From: JAEUMG01 sp963805405
Lineage (GTDB): Bacteria > Pseudomonadota > Alphaproteobacteria > Rhizobiales > Aestuariivirgaceae
NCBI GenBank assembly: GCA_963805405.1
Contig: CAWDUC010000016.1
Location: 1 to 64,000 of the forward strand
Reading direction: 5' to 3'
Length of the DNA: 64,000 bases
In this document: piece by piece, positions 37,506 through 47,290 of the stretch
Layout: each line of letters begins with the position of its first letter
How positions within the stretch are numbered: the first letter of the stretch is position 1
Translations under genes and position numbers: made by a program
The notes under the pieces: model-generated
Told to the model about the DNA's origin: nothing
The model's input: only the letters and a program-made list of their open reading frames with translations
Databases searched by the model: none

Positions 37506-37907
37506 TCACACATACCCGCTCAAGCCGGGGATCGATCCCGCGACCTGCCGTACGAGATCGGCGCCGGCTTTCTGCTTGGCGTAATCGAGCGTCGTCGCGC
37601 CAAGCACTTTGATCTGCTCCATGCTGAGCCCCGCCGCTTGCAATTTGCCGATCGCCGCCAATGGTCCGCCCATCAAGCCACCGCCCAGCATGCCAAGGAG
37701 CCCGCCCTTGGCCGCGCCGTCGCCGCCATGCTTGGCCATGAGATCCGCCGAGCCGGGCAATTTGGCGAAAAGCTCTTCGACTTTTGTCTTGTCGCCCTGA
37801 TTCTTGACCAACGACAGCATGATGCCCAAAGCCTTTTCGGCGCGCGCCGCATCGAGCCCAGTCTTCTGCGTGACCAATGTGACGAGTTCTTCCACCGGCA
37901 ACTCCAT
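37506..37907 (-). CDS. Small Gly-rich helical protein (DUF2780/DUF2267-like)
   Basis: From ATG 37907 the 133-residue product begins ELPVEELVTLVTQKTGLDAA, has a Gly-rich loop (GGLLGMLGGGLMGGPLAAIG) and ends KAGADLVRQVAGSIPGLSGYV. It resembles small secreted or cytoplasmic helical proteins of unknown function. The upstream extension of the frame is unlikely. Convergent with the enolase-family gene. Confidence 0.6.
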   Translation of the reverse strand: MELPVEELVTLVTQKTGLDAARAEKALGIMLSLVKNQGDKTKVEELFAKLPGSADLMAKHGGDGAAKGGLLGMLGGGLMGGPLAAIGKLQAAGLSMEQIKVLGATTLDYAKQKAGADLVRQVAGSIPGLSGYV

Positions 37908-38029
37908 CGCGTTTGAACTACTGTACGTTTTATAGCACAGTGCGGACGCATAGCCTGCCAAAGTGTGTGTGCTCTGGCGATAAGGCTGTGTGCAAAGAAA
38001 GCCATGCGGCGAGCCTGGAGGCGTATTTC

Positions 38030-39520
38030 ATGTCCGATGACAATATTTTTCTGGGTTGGAGCGGCAAGCCCGAAGACCTCTACCTCGCCATGGCCAACCG
38101 TCACGGCCTCGTCACCGGCGCCACCGGCACCGGCAAGACCGTCACATTGCAGATCATGGCCGAGGCCTTCTCGAAGGCAGGGGTCCCGGTCTTTGCCGCA
38201 GACGTCAAGGGTGATCTCTCCGGCATCTCGGAGCCGGGCGAGCCCAAGGACTTCCTGCTCGAGCGAGCCAAGCAGGTGCATCTCGAGGATTACGGCTTCG
38301 AGGCGACGCCGACCATCTTTTGGGATCTCTTCGGCACTGAAGGTCACCCGATCCGCACGACCGTTACCGAGATGGGGCCTTTGCTGCTCTCGCGCCTGAT
38401 GGGGTTGTCCGATGCGCAGGAAGGCGCGCTCAATATCGGGTTCAAGATCGCCGACCAGGAAGGCCTCGCCATCCTCGATCTCAAGGATCTGCGTGCGCTC
38501 CTCACCGATCTTGCCGACCGCGGCAAGGAAATCCGCACCGAATACGGCAATGTGAACGCCGCGACCATCGGCTCGATCCAGCGCCGCCTCGTGGTGATCG
38601 AAGAGCAAGGCGGCGACAAGTTCTTCGGGGAACCGGCGCTCAACATCAAGGATCTCATGCGCACCACCCGCGACGGCCGCGGCTACATGAATATCCTCGC
38701 AGCCGACAAGCTCATTTCATCGCCGCAGCTTTATGCGACCTTCCTGCTTTGGCTGCTCTCCGAACTGTTCGAGGTGATGCCGGAGGTCGGGGATATCGAT
38801 AAGCCGAAACTCGTCTTCTTTTTCGACGAAGCTCACCTTCTGTTTGCCGATGCGCCGCCGGGACTGTTGCAGAAGATAGAGCAGACGGTGAAGCTCATCC
38901 GTTCCAAGGGCGTCGGGGTTTACTTCGTAACGCAAAATCCGCTCGATGTTCCCGAAAGCGTGCTCGCGCAGATGGGCAATCGCCTACAGCACGCGCTCCG
39001 TGCGTATACGCCGCGCGAACAGAAGGCGGTGAAGACCGCTGCCGAAACCTTCAGGCCCAACCCGCAATTCGACACGCAGACCGCCATCACCGAACTCGGC
39101 AAGGGCGAAGCATTGGTGTCGGTTCTCGATCCCAAGGGCGTGCCGACCATGGTCGAGCGTACTTGGATCCGGCCTCCGTCGGGCCGCATGGGTACGATTA
39201 CGCCTGAAGAGCGCAAAGTCCTGATCGCCAATTCGCCCGTCTATGGCGAGTATGAGAAGGTCGTCGATCGCGAATCTGCTTTTGAGATCTTGCAGGCCAA
39301 GGCCAGGAAAGCGGCCGAGGCAAAGGAGCAGGCCGCAGCCGAGAAGGTGGAATCCAAAACGGTGCGTGCTTCGGTCTCGGGCAGTCAGCGCGAATCCGCC
39401 ACCGACCGCTTTGTGAAGAATGTCGCCGGTAGCGTCGGCCGCACGCTCGGCACATCCGTCGCGCGTCAGCTCGGCAATGCCTTGATCCGCGGTATACTCG
39501 GCGGTCTGACGCGCAAATAA
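38030..39520 (+). CDS. HerA-like ATPase of the DUF853 (YjgR) family
   Basis: 496 residues from ATG 38030. Walker A is GATGTGKT near residue 30, Walker B LVFFFDEAH near 265, and the sensor region YFVTQNPLDVPESVLAQMGN fits HerA/FtsK-like hexamers. The C-terminal 90 residues are Ala/Lys/Glu-rich and then Gly-rich. Its function in cells is poorly known. The frame is intact; it is followed directly by a RidA gene. Confidence 0.9.
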   Translation: MSDDNIFLGWSGKPEDLYLAMANRHGLVTGATGTGKTVTLQIMAEAFSKAGVPVFAADVKGDLSGISEPGEPKDFLLERAKQVHLEDYGFEATPTIFWDLFGTEGHPIRTTVTEMGPLLLSRLMGLSDAQEGALNIGFKIADQEGLAILDLKDLRALLTDLADRGKEIRTEYGNVNAATIGSIQRRLVVIEEQGGDKFFGEPALNIKDLMRTTRDGRGYMNILAADKLISSPQLYATFLLWLLSELFEVMPEVGDIDKPKLVFFFDEAHLLFADAPPGLLQKIEQTVKLIRSKGVGVYFVTQNPLDVPESVLAQMGNRLQHALRAYTPREQKAVKTAAETFRPNPQFDTQTAITELGKGEALVSVLDPKGVPTMVERTWIRPPSGRMGTITPEERKVLIANSPVYGEYEKVVDRESAFEILQAKARKAAEAKEQAAAEKVESKTVRASVSGSQRESATDRFVKNVAGSVGRTLGTSVARQLGNALIRGILGGLTRK

Positions 39521-39526
39521 AGCACG

Positions 39527-39922
39527 ATGAAGCGCATTATTTCGGCGCCCGAATTTGCGCATTACCCGCAGGACTGGCATCTCTCGCCGATCGTCGATAC
39601 CGGCGAGTTCCTGTTCTTCTCCGGCCAGACCGGGTTTCATCCCGGTGGCTTCGTCGATCCCGATCCCGAGAGGCAGTTCCGCGATGTCTTTAGGTTTCTT
39701 CAGTCCAACCTGAAGGCCGCCGGTCTTACGTTCGCCGATCTCGTCGAGATGACCAGCTATCACATCGACATGCGCGGCCACATGCCGCTTTTCCTGAGGA
39801 TCAAGGACGAGTTCATCTTTGCGCCTTACCCGGCTTGGACGGCGATCGGCGTGTCGGCGCTGATGACGGAGGGCACGCTGCTCGAGATCCGCGTCATCGT
39901 GCAGCGAAGAGCCTCGAAATAA
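39527..39922 (+). CDS. RidA/YjgF-family protein
   Basis: 131 residues, intact. The RidA fold shows GEFLFFSGQTGFHPGGFVDP, LKAAGLTFADLVEMTSYHID and the C-terminal AWTAIGVSALMTEGTLLEIR. It probably removes enamine/imine intermediates or binds a small ligand. Six bases separate it from the ATPase gene. The 244-base strip after it shows only an 8-T run near 40140 and no gene. Confidence 0.85.
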   Translation: MKRIISAPEFAHYPQDWHLSPIVDTGEFLFFSGQTGFHPGGFVDPDPERQFRDVFRFLQSNLKAAGLTFADLVEMTSYHIDMRGHMPLFLRIKDEFIFAPYPAWTAIGVSALMTEGTLLEIRVIVQRRASK

Positions 39923-40166
39923 AGCTGCCGATGACGCTCTGCGTCGAGCGAAACGCCGTTGCAGTGAATATCATCCGTAGGCAGACGAATATCCGACGGC
40001 GCGGTTACACTGATCGTCGCACATACACAGTTTAACTGGACAAGCCTGATTACCTGAACCAATCTCAAATCGAAATTACATGAGGAAGGGTTATCGTCGA
40101 TTGCCTCAGGCTATATGGATCGACGAACGTGCGCCTCATTTTTTTTGAGACTGAATGGGAGAACAC

Positions 40167-42273
40167 ATGACGACACGACGGGAACTGCTCAGTCAGGTTT
40201 CGGTTGCCAGCGCCGCATTCGCAGTTGGCGGCAATCTTATGCTGAATGAGGCGCCGGCTCTTGCGCAGGATGCACCAGCACCGCTTGCGACTCATTTTCA
40301 TCCCAAGGGCAAGGCGCCATCATCTTTCACGCTTGATGTTTTGAAGCAATCGCGGACGGATCTTCCATTCTCCGATGCGCGTGACTTCGATGAATTGAAG
40401 CGCGGCTTCATCGCGCCCATGCCGGATCTCAAGATCATGGCGGATGCGGGCCATGTCGCCTGGGACATGGAGCGCTTCCAGTTCCTCAACGAGGATCGCG
40501 AGTTCGACATTCGATCCATCCTTCATTGCTTCGGCAATCGCGCCTCAACAACAACTACGGCCTCTATGAGGTGATGCCCGGGCATCTACCAGGTTCGCGG
40601 CATAGATCTCTCCGACATCACGTATCGTGCGCGGCAAGACCGGATGGATCGTGTTCGATCCGCTCGTCAGCGCCGAGCCGGTGCGCGCCGCCTGGAAACT
40701 GTTTCAGCAGCATGTCGGCGAGGGCCTGCCGATCACCGCCGTAATTTACTCGCATACCCATGGCGATCACTGGGGCGGCGTCCGCGGTCTTATCGACGAA
40801 GCCGATGTGCGCTCCGGCAAGGTCACGCTGATCGCGCCGGTCGATTTCATGGACTTCACCATTTCCGAGAACGTCTATGCCGGCAATGCCATGAACCGGC
40901 GGCTGTTCTACCAATATGGCCTGCTGCTGCCGGCAAGCCCCTATGGCTATGTCGGCCAGGGTCTGGGCCAGGGCGTATCGGCGGGTGCGACCGGTTTGAT
41001 TGCCCCGAACCGCCATCGTCTCCGAGGCGATCGAGGAATTCGAGGTCGATGGCGTGCGGATGATTTTCCAGAACACGCCCAATACCGAAGCGCCGCGGGA
41101 GATGAACACATACATCCCCGACATGAAGGCGCTGTGGATGGCGGAGAACGTCATCGCCTCTCTCCACAATATTTACACTCTCCGCGGCGCGCCGGTCCGC
41201 GATCCGCTGCGCTGGTCCAAATATATCTCGAGTCGCTCTATCGTTTCGGCTTCGAGGCGGAGGTGATGTTCGCCTCGCATCATTGGCCGCGCTGGGGCAA
41301 TGCGCGCATCCAGGAAGTGCTTCCGCGACCAGCGCGATCTCTACGCCCATATGAACAACCAGGTGCTGCACCTCGCCAACCAGGGCGTCACCATCAACCA
41401 GATCCATAATGTCTATGCGCTGCCGCCGAGCATCCTCCAGAAGTGGCATTGCCGCGGCTATCACGGCTCTGCCGAGCACAATGCGCGTGGCGTCATCCAG
41501 CGCTATCTCGGTTTCTGGGACTGCAACCCGCGACGCTGATTCCATTGTCGCCGGAAGACTCGGCGCCGCTCTATGTCGAGATGATGGGCGGATCGGCAGA
41601 AGATCCTCGCGCGCGGCCGCGAGCTTCATGACGCGGGCCAGTATCTGCTTGCCAGCGAGATCGTGAACAAGCTTGTGCAGGCGGAGCCCAACAATACGGA
41701 GCGCCAAGGACCTGCTTGCCGACATCTTCGAGCAGATCGGCTACCAGCAGGAGAATCCGGGTCTCCGAAACAGCTTCCTCGCCGGCGCCTACGAACTCCG
41801 CACCGGCATTCCGCAGGGCGAGACGGCGAATTCGAGCAGCCCGGACGTCATCCGCGCCATGTCGACGGAGCTGTTCCTCAACTTCCTCGCCATCCGCATG
41901 GACAGCCGCAAGGTCGAGGGTTGCGTTCACCATCAATCTCGTCACGCCCGACAATGGCGAGAAATTCGTCATCGAATTGGAGAACGCGACGCTGACCAAC
42001 ATAGCCGGCTTCCAGGCGCATCGAACCCGACCTGACCTTGACCATCAACCGCTCGGACCTGGAACTGACGATGATGGGGTCGAAGACGCTCGAGGCCAGA
42101 TCGCCGAGGGCACCGCCAAGGTCGACGGCGATGCCACGCTCCTCGGCAAGCTCGCGGCGGCGATGGTCGATTTCGATCCGCGCTTCGAGATCATGCCGGG
42201 CACCAAGGCGCTGACCGAGGTGGCCCATGCCGATCCCTACCAGGCGGTGCCGGAGCGGATCATCGCGGAGTAG
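40167..42273 (+). pseudogene. Alkyl/aryl sulfatase (SdsA-type metallo-beta-lactamase fold), broken by about ten frameshifts
   Basis: The start MTTRRELLSQ with a following hydrophobic stretch looks like a twin-arginine signal. The MBL zinc motif is VIYSHTHGDHWGGVRGLIDE. Later blocks include EMNTYIPDMKALWMAENVIA, YHGSAEHNARGVIQRYLGFW and a C-terminal SCP2-like part (FTINLVTPDNGEKFVIELEN). Together these are diagnostic of SdsA1-type alkyl sulfatases of about 660 residues. The frame changes near 40525, 40580, 40630, 41010, 41225, 41325, 41535, 41600, 41705, 41925, 42018 and 42095. This is the most broken gene of the window. GGGAGA precedes the ATG. Confidence 0.8.
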
Positions 42274-42312
42274 ACAGCGCCATCCCTCCCCCTTGTGAGG
42301 AGGGTGCCGAAC

Positions 42313-43338
42313 TCAAATAATCTCGTCCTCGTCATAGAGCGGCGCGGCGAGATCGCTCCCGAACTGGTCGAGGCGATCCGTATCCTTGATCCGCGCAATG
42401 TGGAACAGGGCCTCGCCGCGATGAACGATCGGCAAGTTGGTGCGTCCGATCACGATTCCCGTCTCACTCGAAATCAACGGCGCGCTCTTGATCCCCAGCG
42501 GATCGGAAATCTCGGCAATCTTCTCGCCCTTCGTGACCCGATCGCCGATCACCCGTCCGGCTCGTAGTATTCCGCCTTCCGGTGCGCGAAGCCAGGTACT
42601 TGCATGCGAGATCACTGCTGCCGCCGGCTGTCGCTGGCTCTCCGTCGCCGCGATCATGCCGAGCACCCGCATCACTCGCAGCACGCCCGACACTGCCGTG
42701 CGGATCGCAGCCTCGTCGAAACGCAGGGCTTCGCCGCCTTCATAGAGCAGCATTTTCACCCCGTGTTCGCGCGCGCTGTGCCGCAAGGTGCCTTCGCGCA
42801 GGCGCGAAATCAGCACCACGGGCGGCCGGAAAGCCTCGGCCAGCGCCAGCAGTTCAGGCTCGTCCGGCGCAATGCGGATTTGCGGCAGGTTGCTGCGATG
42901 CAGCCCTGCGGTGTGGAGATCGATGCCGTAATTGGCGCGCAACACCACTTCCCGCAGGAAAAGATCGGCCAGCAGGCTCGCGAGCGAGCCGTGATCGCTG
43001 CCGGGGAACGAGCGATTGAGATCGCGGCGGTCCGGCATGTAGCGCGAATGGCTGAGAAACCCGAAGGCATTGACGATCGGCACAGCCAGTAGTGTGCCGG
43101 CGAGATTGCCGAGCGCGGCATGGTTCACCACCCGCCGGATGATCTCGACGCCCAGAATCTCATCGCCATGCACCGCGCCCGAAAGAAACAGCACCGGCCC
43201 AGGCTTCGCACCGTGGATCGCGTGGATCGCAAGCGACATTGGCGTGTGGTTGGAAAGCACACTGACCGGCAGGTCGACTGTCCGCCTCTCGCCGGGCAGG
43301 ACATGCTCGCCGCCGATCTCGAATGGTCGGGGGTTCAT
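42313..43338 (-). CDS. Succinylglutamate desuccinylase/aspartoacylase-family protein
   Basis: 341 residues, intact. The zinc-binding HGDE (LSGAVHGDEILGVEIIRRVV) and the substrate region PDRRDLNRSFPG are clear, with DLHTAGLHRSNLPQ as the third metal site. A C-terminal barrel-like part has APEGGILRAGRVIGDRVTKG. It should cleave an N-acyl or amide bond of an amino acid. Its ATG overlaps the end of rimK, forming a three-gene run with rimK and a RimB-like gene. Confidence 0.88.
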   Translation of the reverse strand: MNPRPFEIGGEHVLPGERRTVDLPVSVLSNHTPMSLAIHAIHGAKPGPVLFLSGAVHGDEILGVEIIRRVVNHAALGNLAGTLLAVPIVNAFGFLSHSRYMPDRRDLNRSFPGSDHGSLASLLADLFLREVVLRANYGIDLHTAGLHRSNLPQIRIAPDEPELLALAEAFRPPVVLISRLREGTLRHSAREHGVKMLLYEGGEALRFDEAAIRTAVSGVLRVMRVLGMIAATESQRQPAAAVISHASTWLRAPEGGILRAGRVIGDRVTKGEKIAEISDPLGIKSAPLISSETGIVIGRTNLPIVHRGEALFHIARIKDTDRLDQFGSDLAAPLYDEDEII

Positions 43339-44240
43339 CCCTTTCCCTTGGTTCGGGTTCGCCCGGGCTTGGCGTTCTTCTCGAGGAAACCGATGACCGC
43401 CCCGGCGACGTCTACGCCGGTGGCAATCTCGACGCCTTCGAGGCCGGGCGAGGAATTGACCTCGACGACCATCGTGCCGGATGCCGCGCGCAGCATGTCG
43501 ACGCCGGCGACGTTCAGGCCCATGGAGCGGGCCGCCTTGAGGGCGATGCCGCGTTCTTCCGCCGTGATCTCGATCGATCGTGCGGTGCCGCCGCGATGCA
43601 GGTTGGAGCGGAACTCACCGTCCGCCCCGCGCCGTTCCATGGCGGCGACGACCTTGCCGCCCACCACGAAGGCGCGGATATCGCTCCCCTCTGCCTCTTT
43701 GACGAACTGCTGGACGAGGATCGCGATATTAGCGCCATGAAAGGCATCGATGACCGACTTAGCCGATTTCGGCGTCTCGCCGAGCACGACGCCGATGCCT
43801 TGCGTCCCTTCCAAAAGCTTGATCACCACCGGCGCGCCGCCGACAATATCGAGCAAATCGTCGGTGCGCTTGGTGTCATTGGCGAATGCGGTGACAGGCA
43901 GGTTGATCCCGTCGCGAGCCAGGATTTGCAAGGACCGTAATTTGTCGCGTGATCGCCCGATCGCCACCGACTCATTGAGCGGATAGACGCCCATCACCTC
44001 GAATTGCCGCAGCACCGCCAGGCCGAAGAAAGTATGCGACGCGGCGATGCGCGGAATGGCGGCATCGAAGCCGGTGAGCTTCTCGCCGAGATAGCGCAAT
44101 TCCGGCTTCTTGGACGTGATGTTCATATAGCAGCGCAGATAGTCGATGGGCACGATCTCGTGCCCGCGGTGCTCGGCGGCTTCGATCAGGCGACGATGCG
44201 AAAAAAGTTTCGGATTGCGCGTGAGCAGGGCGATTTTCAT
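43335..44240 (-). CDS. rimK: RimK-type ATP-grasp glutamate ligase
   Basis: 301 residues, intact. Motifs of RimK: MKIALLTRNPKLFSHRRLIE, IPRIAASHTFFG, VIKLLEGTQGIGVVLGETPK, and FVKEAEGSDIRAFVVGGKVV, with VVEVNSSPGLEGVE as the metal-binding end. In E. coli it adds glutamates to ribosomal protein S6. The neighbours (RimB-like protease and an aspartoacylase-like enzyme) suggest control or removal of the modification. Confidence 0.92.
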   Translation of the reverse strand: MKIALLTRNPKLFSHRRLIEAAEHRGHEIVPIDYLRCYMNITSKKPELRYLGEKLTGFDAAIPRIAASHTFFGLAVLRQFEVMGVYPLNESVAIGRSRDKLRSLQILARDGINLPVTAFANDTKRTDDLLDIVGGAPVVIKLLEGTQGIGVVLGETPKSAKSVIDAFHGANIAILVQQFVKEAEGSDIRAFVVGGKVVAAMERRGADGEFRSNLHRGGTARSIEITAEERGIALKAARSMGLNVAGVDMLRAASGTMVVEVNSSPGLEGVEIATGVDVAGAVIGFLEKNAKPGRTRTKGKG

Positions 44241-44701
44241 GGCCGCGGCTTCTTTGCCGTCTTCGGGGCGGAAATGAGGAAAGACCGTCCGGGGTGAACA
44301 AGGAAATGGTCCCGTACCGTCGCACGTCCGAGCAGCATTGGCACGCCCATATCGGTGCGATTGGTTAGCGTCACTTCTGCATTTATCTTGCGCTTGCCAA
44401 GTTAAATCTCCGTCTCAACCACAGCCCTTAACTCACTGGCACCGCTTGAGTTTTTCACCCGTCGCTCACCCATCAACGGGGCTTCGCAATGATGGTGGCG
44501 GCCATTGATGGTGACGACGAAACTGACGGTTTTTCGCTGTCCGGAGCCGCTTATTTCGATATTTTCGGCATGCAAGGCCGCAGATCTGGCACCGGTATCG
44601 ACCTTGGCGACGAACGTGCCGATGCCGAGCTGCGGCAGCTTCACATATTCGCGCCAGCCGATGACCGGGCGCTTGGCAAACCTGCTGATTTTCCCGGCCA
44701 T
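44237..44701 (-). CDS. RimB-like retropepsin-fold protease (Zn_protease family), frameshifted
   Basis: From ATG 44701. The family core is GWREYVKLPQLGIGTFVAKV followed by DTGARSAALHAENIE, a DTGA aspartic-protease-like motif. One shift near 44402 stops the raw frame; corrected it runs LGKRKINAEVTLTNRTDMGV and RATVRDHFLVHPGRSFLI to the stop, which overlaps the rimK ATG. About 154 residues. In Pseudomonas rimABK the B protein acts with RimK, which is the basis for the name. Confidence 0.8.
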
Positions 44702-44711
44702 GCGGACAAGG

Positions 44712-46003
44712 CTAGCAATTCTCGATGCGGATCGTATCGGAAATCGCGATTCCGAAGCCCGAAAGCCCGACATAATGGCGATTGCTGGCGGTGATCAAAC
44801 GGATGGAATGGACGTTCAGGTCACGCAAAATCTGCGCTCCAAGGCCGACATCGCGCCAATTATCGGCACGAGACGCAGCGGTTTCCGAACGTTCCGGACC
44901 CATCTCGCCGGCAGGTACGCCGGCTGTCCCTTCGCGCAAGTACACGAGAATGCCGCGCCCCTCTCGCTTGAATACATCATAGACACTGCCAAGGGCTTGC
45001 GGGCCGCCGAAGACATCGGCCACCACATCCTCGCGATGAAGCCGCACGGGAATGTTTTTTCCACCTGAAATATCGCCGAAAATGAGCGCCAGATGGCGCA
45101 CGCTGTCGTAGGGCGTGGAGTAGGCGATGCCGCGCGCTTGGCCGATGGGTGTTGTGACGTCGAAGGATTTCTCCTGCTCGACCAGACGCTCGCGCGACTG
45201 GCGATAGGCGATGAGATCGGCGACCGAGATGATTTTGAGGCCAAATTCGCGGGCAAATGCGAGGTTTTCGGCCCCTCTTTTGACCGTTCCGTCGTCATTG
45301 ACGAGCTCGCAGATGACGCCCGCCGGACGCAGTCCCGCGAGCCGGCAGAGATCGACGGCAGCCTCGGTATGACCCGAGCGCATGAGTACGCCGCCCGACT
45401 TCGCAACCAATGGAAAGATATGTCCCGGGCCGCACGAAGTCACTCGCCTGCACATTGCCATTGGCGAGCGCATGCACGGTAGCCGTGCGCTCCTTCGAAG
45501 AAATCCCGGTCGTCAGCCCGACGCGATAATCGACGGAGACCGTGAAGGCGGTTCCGAGCGGCGCCTCGTTCTGCGCAACCATGGGTTCAAGACGCAGGCG
45601 ACGCGCATCCTCGGGCGTAATCGGCGCGCAGACGATGCCGCAGCAGTGGCGGATCATGAACGCCATCTGTTCCGACGTGATCTTGGCCGCGGCGGCGATC
45701 AGGTCGCCTTCGTTTTCGCGGTCGTCATCATCGACGACGATTACCATTTCGCCGCGCGCGATTGCGGCGATGGCGTCCTCGACCGGATCGAGTTTCAGGG
45801 TTTCAGTCGTTTCTCCGTCGCCGAAATCCTGCGGCCGGACCTGCTGGTCCGTCGCTGCCGCAATCTTGACCGCAAGCTCGAGCGACGGTTTGGCGCCAGC
45901 CGACGAGTTGGGAAATCCGGCCTTGGGTCACGCCGAGGAGGCGGGCAAGGTCGGATTGGGAGGTACGACTGTGGTCAAGCCAGGCTGCGAGCTTCATAAC
46001 CAT
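44712..46003 (-). CDS. ribB: 3,4-dihydroxy-2-butanone-4-phosphate synthase with N-terminal HTH and C-terminal RibA-like domain, frameshifted
   Basis: The RibB core has MVIVVDDDDRENEGDLIAAA, FMIRHCCGIVCAPI and KSGGVLMRSGHTEAAVDLCR; it makes the four-carbon unit of riboflavin. The C-terminal 200 residues resemble GTP cyclohydrolase II but lack the Cys zinc ligands, so that part is probably inactive. Upstream of MVIVV the frame has no stop and no usable start. It reads ELAVKIAAATDQQVRPQDFG then LKLDPVEDAIAAIARGE. One shift near 45890 joins it to MVMKLAAWLDHSRTSQSDLA and LLGVTQGRISQL, an XRE-type HTH. A second shift lies near 45455. The start is ATG 46003 or 45997. About 430 residues. Confidence 0.8.
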
Positions 46004-46030
46004 GTTATTAGCGATGCTAATAACATGGTT
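45998..46030. promoter_or_regulatory. Perfect 15-bp inverted repeat at the start of the HTH-RibB gene
   Basis: AACCATGTTATTAGC (45998-46012) and its exact reverse complement (46016-46030) flank GAT. It lies directly after the stop of the M20 gene and covers or abuts the start codon of the HTH-RibB gene. It is AT-rich with no T run, so an operator is more likely than a terminator. The obvious candidate binder is the HTH encoded beside it. Confidence 0.6.
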
Positions 46031-47211
46031 CAAGCATTAGCGATTTGAGCTAGAGCCGTCTCGGCCAGCCGAACCCAAAAGCTCACGCCATAAGGGATGG
46101 CGTCGTCAGCAAAATCATATTCGGGATTATGCACATAGGCGCTGTCGCCATTGCCGATCAGGATCATGGCGCCAGGGCAGCGCTCCAGCATGAAGGCGAA
46201 ATCCTCGCAGCCCATGGTGGGCGGATAATCGCGATTGACGCTCCCGGCCCCCGATACATCCTTGGCGACCTTCACCATGACATCCGTTTCGCGCGGTGTA
46301 TTGACCGTCACCGGATAGCCATTGAGGTAGCCGTAATCGATCTCCGCTGCCCCGCCAAGCGCCGTGGCGATACCGGTCACGGTGCGGAACAGGTTCTCAC
46401 GCGCCATCTGCCGCATGGCCTTGTTGAGCGTTCGCACCGTTCCGATGAGCGTCGCGGTCGGCGAAATGACATTGTGGATTTCGCCGCCGTTGAACTGCGT
46501 GATCGAGACGACGACCGCCTCGACCGGATCGGCATTGCGCGAGGCGATGCCCTGGAGCGCCGTGACGATCTGGGCGCCAATGAAGATCGGATCGACGGCA
46601 AGATGCGGCATCGCGGCGTGTCCGCCCTTGCCTTTGATGACGATGGAGAAGGTATCCATCGAGGCCAGGAATGCACCCTCCCGAATGCCGAACTGGCCGA
46701 CGGGCAGACCTGGCTCGTTATGCATGCCGTAGACTTGGCTGATGCCGAAACGCTCCATCATGCCGTCCTTCACCATCTCATGCCCGCCGCCGCCGCCTTC
46801 TTCGGCCGGCTGGAAGATGACGGCAACGGAGCCCGCAAAGTTCCGCGTCTGGCAAAGCTGGCGCGCCGCGCCGAGCAGCATCGCGGTGTGCCCGTCATGC
46901 CCACAGGCATGCATGCGCCCGGGAACCTTCGATGCGTAAGGAAGTCCTGTCACTTCGGTGATCGGCAAGGCGTCCATATCGGCGCGAAGCCCGACGGTCT
47001 GCCCGTCGCCCTGCCGCCCCTTGATGAGCCCCACGACGCCGGTTCGGCCGATGCCGGTCACGACCTCATCGCAGCCGAAGTTCTTAAGCTTCTCGGTGAC
47101 GAATGCAGCCGTCTGCTGAACGTCGAACAGCAATTCCGGCTGCATGTGCAACTGCCGCCGCCAGCCGGCGATCTCGGGCTGCATTTCGAGCGCGTCATTG
47201 AGAAGGGGCAT
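46030..47211 (-). CDS. M20-family amidohydrolase (hippurate hydrolase-like)
   Basis: 393 residues, intact. The metal site is MHACGHDGHTAMLLGAARQL, with PAEEGGGGGHEMVKDGMMER and GGHAAMPHLAVDP (dimerisation and active-site His). The N-terminus RRQLHMQPELLFDVQQTAAF is typical of M20D amidohydrolases. It would cleave N-acyl amino acids. The HTH-RibB gene follows on the same strand after the palindrome. Confidence 0.92.
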   Translation of the reverse strand: MPLLNDALEMQPEIAGWRRQLHMQPELLFDVQQTAAFVTEKLKNFGCDEVVTGIGRTGVVGLIKGRQGDGQTVGLRADMDALPITEVTGLPYASKVPGRMHACGHDGHTAMLLGAARQLCQTRNFAGSVAVIFQPAEEGGGGGHEMVKDGMMERFGISQVYGMHNEPGLPVGQFGIREGAFLASMDTFSIVIKGKGGHAAMPHLAVDPIFIGAQIVTALQGIASRNADPVEAVVVSITQFNGGEIHNVISPTATLIGTVRTLNKAMRQMARENLFRTVTGIATALGGAAEIDYGYLNGYPVTVNTPRETDVMVKVAKDVSGAGSVNRDYPPTMGCEDFAFMLERCPGAMILIGNGDSAYVHNPEYDFADDAIPYGVSFWVRLAETALAQIANA

Positions 47212-47243
47212 GGGGAACGCCTCATTGAAGCTGGCTAAAACAA

Positions 47244-47268
47244 AATGGCCGAGAGTGACCCGGCCATT
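47244..47268 (-). terminator. Rho-independent terminator of sodB
   Basis: AATGGCCG and CGGCCATT pair perfectly around a 9-base loop. On the minus strand the stem is followed by TTGTTTTAG, as expected for the end of sodB. Confidence 0.65.
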
Positions 47269-47290
47269 CTTTAGAAAATTTATGTGCTTG

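Noticed and set aside
45998..46030. Reading the palindrome as a terminator of the M20 gene
   Set aside because: The stem is AT-rich and has no T run after it on the minus strand; the start codon of the next gene lies in it.
46129..47238. 369-residue plus-strand frame opposite the M20 gene
   Set aside because: Antisense shadow of a protein with intact M20 motifs.
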